Shown here: piece by piece, positions 25,816-34,139 of the stretch
Numbering within the stretch: the stretch's first letter is position 1
Layout of the letters: each line of letters starts with the position of its first letter
Assembly: GCF_003583935.1 (NCBI RefSeq)
Contig: NZ_QYRN01000003.1
Location: 1 to 64,000 of the forward strand
Length of the DNA: 64,000 bases
DNA from: Aureimonas flava
GTDB taxonomy: Bacteria; Pseudomonadota; Alphaproteobacteria; Rhizobiales; Rhizobiaceae
Direction: 5' to 3'
Translations under genes and position numbers: made by a program
The notes under the pieces: generated by a model
Databases searched by the model: none
Told to the model about the DNA's origin: nothing
What the model saw: the letters and a program-made list of their open reading frames with translations, nothing else

Positions 25816-27810
25816 ATGATCACGTTCCTTAAACGGTATTCGACGAGTGCCATCGGCGCGGCGGCGGTGCTCGCCAGCGTCTCGATCGCTGGCGTCTATA
25901 TCAGTCAGGAGACCGTTTCCAACCTCGTATCCTCGAGCGCGCAGCAGCGCGTCCAGGGCTTCGTGCGCTATCTGCACGAGACCGATGGCGCGATGGACGC
26001 CCTTCTGACGGGTATCTCGCGCAATCCCGACCTCGAGACGGAGGTCCGCGCGGTGGCGCTGGCGTCGGGCATCGCGAACTTCACGGTGTTCGACCTGCAC
26101 GGACACCCGGAATTCTCATTGAAGTCGGAAGCGCATACCTGGCTGCTGCGTGAGCGGCCGGGGGGCATCAACGGCCTCGATCAGCTCTCGCAGGTCGCGG
26201 TGGAGCGCGAGGGGCAGTGGACGGAAACCGTGCGCGTCGGAGGCGGTGAACGCCTGGTGATCTCGCCGGTCGAGCGGAACGGGCTGCGCCTGGGTTTCGT
26301 GTCGGTCGTGCCCGACATGCAAGGCGTGCGGGAGCAGGCGGCGCACGTCGTGGGCTTCGCCGTCGCTGGCCTGATCGCCGTACTGGTCATCGCCGCCGGC
26401 GTGCCGGGCCTGATCTACATGCGCCGCAAGTGGCGGATCGAGCAGGCGGACGAGCATATCCAGTTCCTGGCGAACCACGACACGCTGACCAAGCTCCTGA
26501 ACCGCAAGCGGATCGAGGAGGATGCCGCGCGCATCCTCGCCACGTGCCGCGCGACCCGCGAGCGCCTTGCCGTGTGGGCCCTCGACATCCAGGGGCTCGG
26601 CGACGTGAACAAAAGCGTCAGCCAGGAGGGAGGCGACGAGTTGCTGCGCGTCGTGGCCGACCGGCTGATGCACGTGATCGACCGGAACGATCTCGTCGCC
26701 CGCACCAGCGCGGACGACTTCATGATCGTGCAGCGCAATCTGCGCGGACGCAACGACGTGGAAGCCCTGGCACGGCGGATCCGGCAGGAAGTCGAGGTGC
26801 CGGTGACGATCGAGGGCATCACCCTGACCCCTCGCCTCTGCATGGGCGTCTCCCTCGTGCCCGAGCACGGCCGCACCATCGTTCAGCTGTTCCAGCACGC
26901 CGAGCTTGCGCTGCTTGTTCACAAGAGCTCGAAGCAGGGCGACTTCGTGCTCTTCGAACCCTCCATGGACGAGGAAGCCAACCGCCGCCGGACGATCGAG
27001 CGGCGCATGCGCGAGGCGCTGGAGCACGAACAGTTCGAGCTCTTCTACCAGCCGATCGTCTGCGCCGGGGAGAAGCGCATCCTCGGTTTCGAGAGCCTGA
27101 TCCGCCTGCCCGACGGACAGGGCGGCTACATCCCGCCCTCGGTCTTCATTCCGATCGCGGAAGCGCGAGGCTACATCAAGGCGATCGGAGACTGGGTGCT
27201 GCGGGAAGCGACACGGCAAATCGCCTTGTGGCCCGAGGATCTCTTCATCTCCGTCAACCTCTCCGCCGTGCAGTTCCGCGACGGGGATCTCGTCTCGATC
27301 GTGCGGGACGCCCTTGCGGCGTCCGGCATCGCGGGTCATCGGCTGGAGATCGAAGTGGTCGAAAGCCTGCTGCTGGACAGGTCCAACGCCATTCTCGAAC
27401 AGTTGCAGGAGCTGAAGAAGCTCGGCGTGTCGATCGCGATGGACGATTTCGGAACCGGCTATTCGTCGCTCGGCTACCTCTGGCGCTTCCCCTTCGACAA
27501 GCTGAAGATCGATCAGTCCTTCATGATCGCCTTCGAGCAGGGCGAGGCCAACATCCGCCAGATCGTCAGTACGATCGTCAGCCTCGGCCACCACATGAAC
27601 CTGAAGGTCGTGACCGAAGGCATCGAGACGGCGGAACAGGCCGTCATGCTGTCCGAGATCGGATGCGACCAGCTCCAGGGATACCTGTTCGGCAAGCCGG
27701 TGGCGGCCGAGCGCGTGGCCGGAGAATTGCTCGCCTCCCTGTCGGCGCGCGTCGCCGAACGCGACGACCGGACGGCCGACGTCGCCACCGCTCTCGAGGC
27801 CGCGTCGTGA
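25816..27810 (+). CDS. Membrane GGDEF/EAL protein with degenerate GGDEF site (probable c-di-GMP phosphodiesterase)
   Basis: A 664-residue signalling protein. A membrane segment near residues 10-28, a periplasmic sensor of about 140 residues and a second membrane segment near 175-200 precede the cytoplasmic domains. The GGDEF domain is recognisable (NHDTLTKLLNRKRIEEDA), but the active-site GGDEF reads SADDF. The EAL domain looks intact: FESLIRLPDG, VNLSAVQF, IEVVES, MDDFGTGYSSLGYL, KLKIDQSFM, TEGIETAEQ and LQGYLFGKP. The expected activity is c-di-GMP hydrolysis under control of the sensor and possibly GTP. An AAGGAA ribosome site precedes the ATG at 25816. Confidence 0.9.
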   Translation: MITFLKRYSTSAIGAAAVLASVSIAGVYISQETVSNLVSSSAQQRVQGFVRYLHETDGAMDALLTGISRNPDLETEVRAVALASGIANFTVFDLHGHPEFSLKSEAHTWLLRERPGGINGLDQLSQVAVEREGQWTETVRVGGGERLVISPVERNGLRLGFVSVVPDMQGVREQAAHVVGFAVAGLIAVLVIAAGVPGLIYMRRKWRIEQADEHIQFLANHDTLTKLLNRKRIEEDAARILATCRATRERLAVWALDIQGLGDVNKSVSQEGGDELLRVVADRLMHVIDRNDLVARTSADDFMIVQRNLRGRNDVEALARRIRQEVEVPVTIEGITLTPRLCMGVSLVPEHGRTIVQLFQHAELALLVHKSSKQGDFVLFEPSMDEEANRRRTIERRMREALEHEQFELFYQPIVCAGEKRILGFESLIRLPDGQGGYIPPSVFIPIAEARGYIKAIGDWVLREATRQIALWPEDLFISVNLSAVQFRDGDLVSIVRDALAASGIAGHRLEIEVVESLLLDRSNAILEQLQELKKLGVSIAMDDFGTGYSSLGYLWRFPFDKLKIDQSFMIAFEQGEANIRQIVSTIVSLGHHMNLKVVTEGIETAEQAVMLSEIGCDQLQGYLFGKPVAAERVAGELLASLSARVAERDDRTADVATALEAAS

Positions 27811-27848
27811 GCGACTGACCCCTCGCCTTCCCCCGACGAGCATCGCCG

Positions 27849-27871
27849 CCCGAGCGCACACGTGGCTCGGG
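27849..27871 (+). terminator. Hairpin after the GGDEF/EAL gene
   Basis: A perfect 7-bp stem CCCGAGC/GCTCGGG with a 9-base loop, 38 bp after the stop codon. It has no clean T tract, so it is a possible terminator. Confidence 0.4.
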
Positions 27872-27973
27872 TTATGGTAAATGAAAAGTCAAGATAAACG
27901 TCGGATTTTATTTTTCATCGCAGCGAACCAACGCCGGACCGATCCGTTGTACGGAAAACGAAGGGCTTCTGCG

Positions 27974-28303
27974 ATGCGCGTACTGATCCTGGAAGACGAA
28001 CCCTTGATCGCGATGGATCTCGAAGAGATCATTCTCAAGGCTATCCAAGCCGACTGCGTCTGGGCAAGCAGCCTTCGTGAAGGGCTGCAGCTTATCGCGG
28101 ATGGCGTAGACTTCGCCTTGCTGGATTTCGACTTGGGCGGCGACAACTCGCTGCCGGTCGCGCGGCAGCTCGCGGCACTGAACGTCCCCTTCTGCTTCGT
28201 GTCCGGGAGCCTGTCGGATGTTCCCCGCAGTTTCAGCCGGGTGCCGAAGATCGCCAAGCCCTACCGTTCGGCGGATATCGTCCGCGCCCTGGCGGGCGCC
28301 TGA
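27974..28303 (+). CDS. Stand-alone response-regulator receiver domain
   Basis: A 109-residue single-domain response regulator. VLILEDEPLIAMDLEEII at the N terminus carries the acidic pair. The phosphorylation site is Asp51 in ALLDFDLGGDNS. The switch Ser is in FCFVSGS and the conserved Lys in KIAKPYRSADIV. There is no output domain, so it works as a phospho-relay or competitor, as many do in Hyphomicrobiales. The ATG at 27974 has GAAGGG upstream; a 31-codon extension from 27881 lacks domain support. No kinase gene is adjacent. Confidence 0.87.
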   Translation: MRVLILEDEPLIAMDLEEIILKAIQADCVWASSLREGLQLIADGVDFALLDFDLGGDNSLPVARQLAALNVPFCFVSGSLSDVPRSFSRVPKIAKPYRSADIVRALAGA

Positions 28304-28314
28304 CAGGCCGAACG

Positions 28315-28343
28315 CAGTCGGGGAACTGGATTTGCCCCGACTG
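28315..28343 (+). terminator. Hairpin after the receiver-domain gene
   Basis: A perfect 9-bp stem CAGTCGGGG/CCCCGACTG with an 11-base loop, 11 bp after the stop. No T tract follows. It is a probable terminator. Confidence 0.5.
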
Positions 28344-28460
28344 GCTCCGGTACGCGAGACCTGATCCGGAGCGCGCCCTCGGGGCGACCGGGACATCATC
28401 GATCCTTATGCTTACCAATCCGCTAACGCTGCCCTCGCCTGCCCTGCTCGGGAAAGCGGC

Positions 28461-28489
28461 CAAGAAAAAAGGCCGGACAAGCCGGCCTT
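28461..28489 (-). terminator. Rho-independent terminator of the entericidin-like gene
   Basis: The stem AAGGCCGG (28469-28476) pairs with CCGGCCTT (28482-28489). Read on the minus strand it is followed by a run of Ts (the As at 28465-28470), a classical intrinsic terminator 30 bp after the entericidin-like stop codon. Confidence 0.8.
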
Positions 28490-28519
28490 CCCTTCGTCTG
28501 TCGCGACGAACCCGCTGCG

Positions 28520-28666
28520 TCAGCGGGTGACGTCGTTGACGGCGGCACCGGTCGCATCGACCGTATTGCCCACGTCGCGACCCACGCCGCGCACGGTATT
28601 GGCGCAGCCCGAAACCACCATCACGGCGGCGAGCGTTGCGGCGACGACGGAAATGCGACGGATCAT
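28520..28666 (-). CDS. Entericidin-like small lipoprotein
   Basis: A 48-residue protein of the entericidin A/B family. The signal sequence RRISVVAATLAAVMVVSGC ends in the lipobox VSGC (Cys20). The mature part ANTVRGVGRDVGNTVDAT has the amphipathic repeat typical of entericidins. The ATG at 28666 is preceded by GAGGAG. Entericidins are small membrane lipoproteins induced in stationary phase or by stress and have been linked to programmed lysis; the role here is not known. It is divergent from a UPF0104 gene. Confidence 0.85.
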   Translation of the reverse strand: MIRRISVVAATLAAVMVVSGCANTVRGVGRDVGNTVDATGAAVNDVTR

Positions 28667-28923
28667 GACCAAACTCCTCAGGGTCCTGAATGCGGCAGGG
28701 AAACGGCAGGTGCGGCATTCGGTTCCACCGCACCGCCACAATTCCTCCGATCCGCGAACCCGGCGCGTCACCCGGCGCGGCGGAGCGCGGGTTTGATTGG
28801 TGCGCGACTTGTCTCACAGTTGAAGCCGTATCGCTTTTCTCGGCTCGGCCGAGGGCTTATGTCTGCCATGGCGCGTCCCGCCGAACCCCGGCATCGCGCG
28901 CCGCGGCAATGGAAGGAACAGGC

Positions 28924-29883
28924 ATGAAGTGGAAGGATGCCATCTGGCCCTGCGTTGGTCTCGCGGCCGTGGTCCTCTCCTGCTGGATTCTCTACAAGGA
29001 AGTTCGCGGCCTTTCGCTGGACGACATCTGGGTCAGTTTCCAGAACGTCGGCTTGAGCCAATGGGCCATGTCGATCGTCTGCGCCCTTCTCGCCTACGCC
29101 GTGCTCGCCTACTACGACCGGCTGGCCCTGCGCCATCTCGACCGGCACGTGTCGCTGCCCTTCGTGGCGGCGACCTCGTTCACCACCTACGCATTGTCCC
29201 ACAACATCGGCGCCTCCGTCTTCTCGGGCGCCGTGGTGCGGTATCGGGCCTACAGTTCGCGCGGGCTGTCGACGTCCGAGATCGCCCTTCTGATCGCCTT
29301 CTGCTCGTTCACCTTCGCGCTCGGCATTCTGGTGCTCACCGCGTTCACCCAGCTTGCCGACCCGACGATGATCCGGCGTTACGTGGATGTGGACAGCCGG
29401 GTGCCGATCGGTCTCGCGATCGTCATCATCCTGGCCATTGGCCTCTATGTCTTCGGGAGCTTCAAGGGGTTCCGTCCGCGCCGGATCGGCAGCTTCGTGA
29501 TCCAGTATCCGCGGCGGGACGTGGTCATGCGGCAGTTGATCGCCGCTCCGCTCGAGATCGTGGCGGCGGCCGGCATCATCTATTTCGCCCTTCCGCCGGA
29601 GCACAATCCCGGCTTCGTCATCGTGCTCGCGATCTTCGTGGTCTCGTTCTCGCTTGCCCTGGTGTCCCATGCGCCCGGCGGATTGGGCGTGCTCGAAGTG
29701 ACCTTCCTGACCGGGCTGTCGGACGTACCGGAAACCAGCGTGCTCGCCGCGCTTCTCGTGTTCCGCATCCTCTACCTGCTGATCCCCTTCGCCATGGCGA
29801 TCGTCATGGTGCTGACATTCGAGCAGAGCGCCATGCGCCAGCGGCGGCGCGCGGCGGCCGGAACGCTGAACCCCCGAACCTGA
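28924..29883 (+). CDS. UPF0104 / lysylphosphatidylglycerol synthase transmembrane-like protein
   Basis: A 319-residue inner-membrane protein with about eight hydrophobic segments. It matches the UPF0104 family, related to the flippase half of MprF. SHNIGASVFSGAVVRYRAYS and VSHAPGGLGVLEVTFLTGL are the two conserved stretches. There is no attached lysyltransferase domain. A lipid-flipping role is likely from the family, but the lipid is unknown. The ATG at 28924 follows GGAAGGA. It converges on the DUF1194 gene with a 19-bp gap. Confidence 0.85.
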   Translation: MKWKDAIWPCVGLAAVVLSCWILYKEVRGLSLDDIWVSFQNVGLSQWAMSIVCALLAYAVLAYYDRLALRHLDRHVSLPFVAATSFTTYALSHNIGASVFSGAVVRYRAYSSRGLSTSEIALLIAFCSFTFALGILVLTAFTQLADPTMIRRYVDVDSRVPIGLAIVIILAIGLYVFGSFKGFRPRRIGSFVIQYPRRDVVMRQLIAAPLEIVAAAGIIYFALPPEHNPGFVIVLAIFVVSFSLALVSHAPGGLGVLEVTFLTGLSDVPETSVLAALLVFRILYLLIPFAMAIVMVLTFEQSAMRQRRRAAAGTLNPRT

Positions 29884-29902
29884 ATCGGGACGATCGACGC
29901 GA

Positions 29903-30715
29903 TCAGCGCTGCCAGCGCTCCTGCCACTGCGCCTCGCCGATCAGGCAGTCGGCGGCTGGGGGGTTCGCGGCGATGGGTAGGGTGACGTTCTCGCGGGGCT
30001 TTGCCGGCCAGAGGCCGGCAAGTTCCAGCACCAGCTTCCGCCGCACCGCCTCGGGAAACTGAACCCAGTCGTTGACCGGAACCATGAACGCGCCCGGTCC
30101 GCCAATCACGCAATCGCTGTAGTAGCGGTCGAGATCGGCGATCGATCCCCATCCACCGCGCGCGTCCCCGCCCTCCGTCATCAGCGGCAGGCCGTTGATC
30201 GTGATGCCCCGCGCGGTCGCCGCGTCGCGCGCCTCGGTCACCGGTCGACCCTGGTTGTTGGGGCCGTCGCCCGATACGTCGATCACCCGCCGCAGCCCCT
30301 CGAAGCCGTTGCCGTCGAACAGGCCGGCCGCGAAGTCGATGGCGGAGGAGATCGAGGTGCGCCGCATCCGGTCGGGTGCCGCTTCCGAAAGGCGGTAGGC
30401 GAAGGCCTCGGCCGCCGCCTTGCCGTCGATCAGCGTCCAGGGGAGAACCACGCTCTGCGACATGTCGCCGGCCCATTCGACATAGGTCACGGCCACCCGG
30501 CCGTGGACGCCGTCGGTGATCGCCTGCTGCAGTTCGGGGCTGCGAAAGGCCGCCACGTAGCCGTCGCGCTGGATGTCGAGCTCGCCATAGTCCATCGACC
30601 AAGACACGTCCACGGCGATCACGAGTTCGACGTCCACCGGCTCTTCGGCCGCGGCGGGCGACGGGATCATGCCGAGCAGCGATACCGAGATCGCGAGGAC
30701 GACGGGGTTCACCAT
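29903..30715 (-). CDS. Secreted DUF1194 / von Willebrand factor A-like protein
   Basis: A 270-residue protein with an N-terminal signal peptide (VVLAISVSLLGMIPSPAAA) and a DUF1194 domain, a von Willebrand A-type fold. The metal-binding MIDAS motif is visible as AVDVSWSMD, and VIDVSGDGPNNQG gives the downstream part. It is predicted to be periplasmic. No enzymatic function is known; such proteins are adhesion or scaffold modules. The ATG at 30715 was preferred over a longer frame from 30775 because it begins right at the signal peptide. Confidence 0.85.
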   Translation of the reverse strand: MVNPVVLAISVSLLGMIPSPAAAEEPVDVELVIAVDVSWSMDYGELDIQRDGYVAAFRSPELQQAITDGVHGRVAVTYVEWAGDMSQSVVLPWTLIDGKAAAEAFAYRLSEAAPDRMRRTSISSAIDFAAGLFDGNGFEGLRRVIDVSGDGPNNQGRPVTEARDAATARGITINGLPLMTEGGDARGGWGSIADLDRYYSDCVIGGPGAFMVPVNDWVQFPEAVRRKLVLELAGLWPAKPRENVTLPIAANPPAADCLIGEAQWQERWQR

Positions 30716-30861
30716 CGCGGCAGCGTCCGCCCATTTGCGTGCGGACGCAAGTGCCGATCGAACGGCTGCGACCACAGGTGGCGGATAGCAACGAGGCGTA
30801 ATGGCGGGTTAATCATACTTTGGAAGAGTGGCGCGGCCGCGAAACGACCCGGACCCCGCCG

Positions 30862-32610
30862 ATGACCCTTCCCATCGAAACGCGCGTCGACCCCGCCCAT
30901 CCGTCCGGCGTGCGGCCCGCAACCGCCGTGCTTTCCCCGGTGGTGATCGGCCTCGCGGTGACGGCGGTCTGCGCACTGCTTCTGAGCCTTCCGCTCTCGC
31001 TGCCCATCGGACCGATGTACTGGGACGTCGTGGTGTTCGTGGACGGCGGCTGGCGGGTCTTGACCGGCCAGACCCCTTCGGTCGATTTCTTCGCCCCCGT
31101 GGGTCCGCTGGGGTACTGGCTCTTCGCCGCCGGTCTCGAGCTATTCCCGCGCGCGCAGCCCGTTCTGCTGGCGCAGTGGATGCTGCTACCGGTAAGCCTG
31201 GCGGGCCTCCTGCCGGTGCTCGCCCGCATCGACCGGCGCTCGCGCCGCCTCGCGCTGGCGCTGCTCGTGCCGTTCCTCGTGTTCCAGCTTCTGCCCACGA
31301 ACTTCGAGCAGTTCTCGTCCTATCCGAGCGTCGACGGCTTCGGCATCTACAACCGGCACGCGACGCAGCTTCTCTACGTGCTCACGGTCGCGCTGGTGTT
31401 CGAGCGTCGGCAGCGCATGCTGCTGTTCGTGATCGCCTGGACCTGCCTGGCGCTGTTCCTGTCGAAGATCACCGGCTTCCTGTCGGCCGGCATCCTGTGC
31501 GCCTTCGCCTTCGCGGCTGGACGCGTGCGCCTGGGCACGGCGCTCGGCGCGCTTCTCGGCTTCGGCCTGGTCCTGGCGGGGCTCGAGGCCACCCTCGGTG
31601 TGGTCAGCGCCTACATCCGTGACATCGCCGCGCTCGTCGGCATGAACGAGGGCGTGCTCGCCTCCCGCTTCGTCCAGGCGGCGTCGATTCATTTCGGCAT
31701 CTTCGCCGCGGGCTCCCTGTTGGTGGCCGCCCTGCTCCTCGCCGACCGCGGGCCGATCGCCACGGACGCGCTCGCCCTCGTCCGCCAGCCGCTGCGCCCG
31801 GCCCGCTGGAGCGCGCTGCTCGACCGCGACGTCGCGTGGCTCGGCGTGGCCCTTCTGGCCGGCCTGTCCTTCGAGACCCAGAACACCGGCGGCCAGGCCT
31901 TCATCTTCGTTTGGCCGGTCCTGGTCCGCATCCTGTGCGACGCATCGCGACACTCGTCGCGGATGACGGCGACGGTCCTGGTTCTGGCGGCGGCCGTCGC
32001 CATGCCGCCGCTAGTCAACGTCCTGCACCGCACGGCACGCGCCCTGGTCGGTCAGGCGCTCTACGTGAAGGTGCCGGCCGAGAACCTGCGCGCGCTCGAC
32101 AGCGTCACCCAGCGGCCGGAACTGGTCGATCGGGCCGAGCGCATGATCGAGAACTACGTCGCCTTCCCGCAGACCTACGAGGCGCTGGCCGAACAGGGCC
32201 AGTTGCCGATCTTCAGCCTCTATTCGGAGCTCGACTTCCAGGCCGCGTGGCTGATCGCGGCGAACGAGGCGGTGGAGGCCATACGCGCCTTCGAGACCGC
32301 CAACGGCGTTCGCTTCGAGACGATCATGAGCCTCAACTTCGTCAACCCGTTCCCCTACGCGCTGGAACGGAAGGGCACACCCCGCATCGCCATCGGAGCC
32401 GACCCGTTCCGCGCGGTGCCCCCGCCCGACGCCCGCACGATCGAGGCCGTACGCCGCACCGACCTCGTGCTCCTGCCGCTTTGCCCGATCACGATGGCCA
32501 ACCAGAAGATCCAGTCGATCTACGCCGAAGGCCTCAGCGACCGCGTGGCCATGCCCCTCTCGCGCTGCTGGACCGCCTACGTCCGGCCGGGCCTCCTGCG
32601 GGGCAACTGA
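30862..32610 (+). CDS. Multi-spanning membrane protein, candidate GT-C glycosyltransferase
   Basis: A 582-residue integral membrane protein with roughly ten hydrophobic segments. After the first membrane segment comes PMYWDVVVFVDGGWRVLTGQ, followed by PSVDFFAPVGPLGYW. An acidic pair in the first outer loop, then G-x-x-P-x-x-D-F, resembles lipid-linked-sugar GT-C transferases such as the ArnT, GT39 and GT83/87 groups. I do not recognise a named family and call the function from this pattern only. It converges on the aminotransferase gene through a shared terminator and lies near the lipid-pentose genes, so it may use their product. It could also be an unrelated membrane protein. Confidence 0.6.
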   Translation: MTLPIETRVDPAHPSGVRPATAVLSPVVIGLAVTAVCALLLSLPLSLPIGPMYWDVVVFVDGGWRVLTGQTPSVDFFAPVGPLGYWLFAAGLELFPRAQPVLLAQWMLLPVSLAGLLPVLARIDRRSRRLALALLVPFLVFQLLPTNFEQFSSYPSVDGFGIYNRHATQLLYVLTVALVFERRQRMLLFVIAWTCLALFLSKITGFLSAGILCAFAFAAGRVRLGTALGALLGFGLVLAGLEATLGVVSAYIRDIAALVGMNEGVLASRFVQAASIHFGIFAAGSLLVAALLLADRGPIATDALALVRQPLRPARWSALLDRDVAWLGVALLAGLSFETQNTGGQAFIFVWPVLVRILCDASRHSSRMTATVLVLAAAVAMPPLVNVLHRTARALVGQALYVKVPAENLRALDSVTQRPELVDRAERMIENYVAFPQTYEALAEQGQLPIFSLYSELDFQAAWLIAANEAVEAIRAFETANGVRFETIMSLNFVNPFPYALERKGTPRIAIGADPFRAVPPPDARTIEAVRRTDLVLLPLCPITMANQKIQSIYAEGLSDRVAMPLSRCWTAYVRPGLLRGN

Positions 32611-32618
32611 CGTAAACC

Positions 32619-32649
32619 AAAAAGGCCGGGTCGCGGGACCCGGCCTTTT
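32619..32649. terminator. Bidirectional terminator between GT-C-like and aminotransferase genes
   Basis: A perfect 13-bp stem AAAAGGCCGGGTC/GACCCGGCCTTTT (32620-32632 and 32637-32649) with a 4-base loop. A runs on one side and T runs on the other give a usable T tract on both strands. It lies between two convergent genes. Confidence 0.85.
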
Positions 32650-32672
32650 CGGTTGCGCGAGGGGCCGCGCGG

Positions 32673-34127
32673 TCAGCCCATCTGCGTCTTCACGAAGTCC
32701 TTGACGATCGAGACGATGCCCCGGCCCAGAAGGTCGTCCAGCGCGTCGCAGAACTGGTCCACGTTCTCGTGCGAACAGATCAGCGGCGGCTCCAGGCGGA
32801 TGACGTTGCGGTTGTACTCCGTGAACGCCACCAGGCAGTCGTAGTCCTTCAGCAGCAGCGCGCCGATGAAGCCCGAGAGCGAGCCCTTCAGCTTGTCGTC
32901 CAGGAGCGCCACGACGGGCCGCAGCGCGAAGGGCAGCGTCTGCGAGAAGTCGTGGAACTCGAGACCGACCATCAGCCCCCTGCCCCGCACGTCCTTCACG
33001 ATCGACGGGTACTTGGCCTGGATCGCCTGGAGCCGCTCCTTGAGATAGGCGCCGACCACCTCGGCATTGCCGATCAGGTCCTCGTCGTAGAGCGTGTTCA
33101 GCGCCTCGATCGAAGTGGCGCAGCCCTCGCCGATGCCTCCGAACGTGGCGTGGGCGTGGATCATCGCCGTCTTGGGCGTTCCATAGGCCTTCATGTAGAC
33201 GTCGCGCCGGGCGATCATCGCCGCCATCGCCGCCTTGCCGCCGCCGAAGCTCTTGGCGAGCGCCGTCACGTCCGGCACGACACCGTGGTGCTCGAAGGCG
33301 TAGAAGCGCCCGGTCCGGCCGTAGCCGCACTGCACCTCGTCGGCGACCCAGATCACCTTGTGCTGGTCGCAAAGGGCGCGCACGCCCTGCCAGTACTCGG
33401 TGGTCGCCTCGACGATGCCGCCGCCGCCCTGCACCGTCTCCAGCACCACGACGCCGACGTCCGGGTCGGAGCGCACCACGGCGGTCAGCGCCGCCAGGTC
33501 GCCGAAGGGGACACGGTAGGTGTTGTCCACCAGCTTGAACTCGCCCTTGTAGAGCGGCGAGTCGGTGATCGAGAGGACTCCCTTGGTCTTGCCGTGGAAC
33601 GAGTTCTCCGCGTGGACGATCTTGCAGTTCTTTCGACCGCTCGCGCGCTCGGCCACCTTGATCGCCGCCTCCATAGCCTCCGAGCCGGACGAGCCGAGGA
33701 ACACCATGTCGAGCTCGCCGGGCGAGCAGGCCGCGACGTTCTTGGCCAGCGCCGCCGCGTATTGCGACAGGAAGGCGATGGCGATCTCGTGCCGCTTCTC
33801 GTCCTGGAACGTCTTGCGGGCGTCCAGGATGCGCGGGTGGTTGTGGCCGAAGGCGAGCGAGCCGAAGCCACCGAAGAAGTCGAGGATCTTCCGGCCGTTC
33901 TGGTCGACGTAGAACATGCCCTCGGCGCGCTCGACCTTCACCTTGTGGAAGCCGAGCAGCTTCATGAAGTGGAACTGGCCGGGGTTGATGTGCTCCTTGA
34001 AAACGTCCGCCATGGTGCCGACGTCCATGGCCTTCGCCTGGTCGAGGGTCAGCATGTCGGGCTTGGGCGGCCCGAGGCGCGGGGCGGCGTCGAGCGAGGG
34101 GGCGTTGGCGGTCGGGCGGTCAAGCAT
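32673..34127 (-). CDS. Class III pyridoxal-phosphate aminotransferase
   Basis: A 484-residue fold-type I aminotransferase of subgroup III (acetylornithine/GABA/diaminobutyrate-type). VFLGSSGSEAMEAAIKVAER binds the cofactor phosphate and WVADEVQCGYGRTGRFYAFE carries the Asp. The Schiff-base Lys is in VTALAKSFGGGKAAM. An N-terminal extension of about 40 residues is present. Its amino donor and acceptor are unknown. It is the last gene of a minus-strand set with an SDR (12 bp upstream), a small carrier, a DprE1-like oxidase and a HAD-UbiA protein. A role in making an amino-sugar or an amino head group is possible but not shown. Confidence 0.85.
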   Translation of the reverse strand: MLDRPTANAPSLDAAPRLGPPKPDMLTLDQAKAMDVGTMADVFKEHINPGQFHFMKLLGFHKVKVERAEGMFYVDQNGRKILDFFGGFGSLAFGHNHPRILDARKTFQDEKRHEIAIAFLSQYAAALAKNVAACSPGELDMVFLGSSGSEAMEAAIKVAERASGRKNCKIVHAENSFHGKTKGVLSITDSPLYKGEFKLVDNTYRVPFGDLAALTAVVRSDPDVGVVVLETVQGGGGIVEATTEYWQGVRALCDQHKVIWVADEVQCGYGRTGRFYAFEHHGVVPDVTALAKSFGGGKAAMAAMIARRDVYMKAYGTPKTAMIHAHATFGGIGEGCATSIEALNTLYDEDLIGNAEVVGAYLKERLQAIQAKYPSIVKDVRGRGLMVGLEFHDFSQTLPFALRPVVALLDDKLKGSLSGFIGALLLKDYDCLVAFTEYNRNVIRLEPPLICSHENVDQFCDALDDLLGRGIVSIVKDFVKTQMG

Positions 34128-34139
34128 GGGAGGGCCTCC

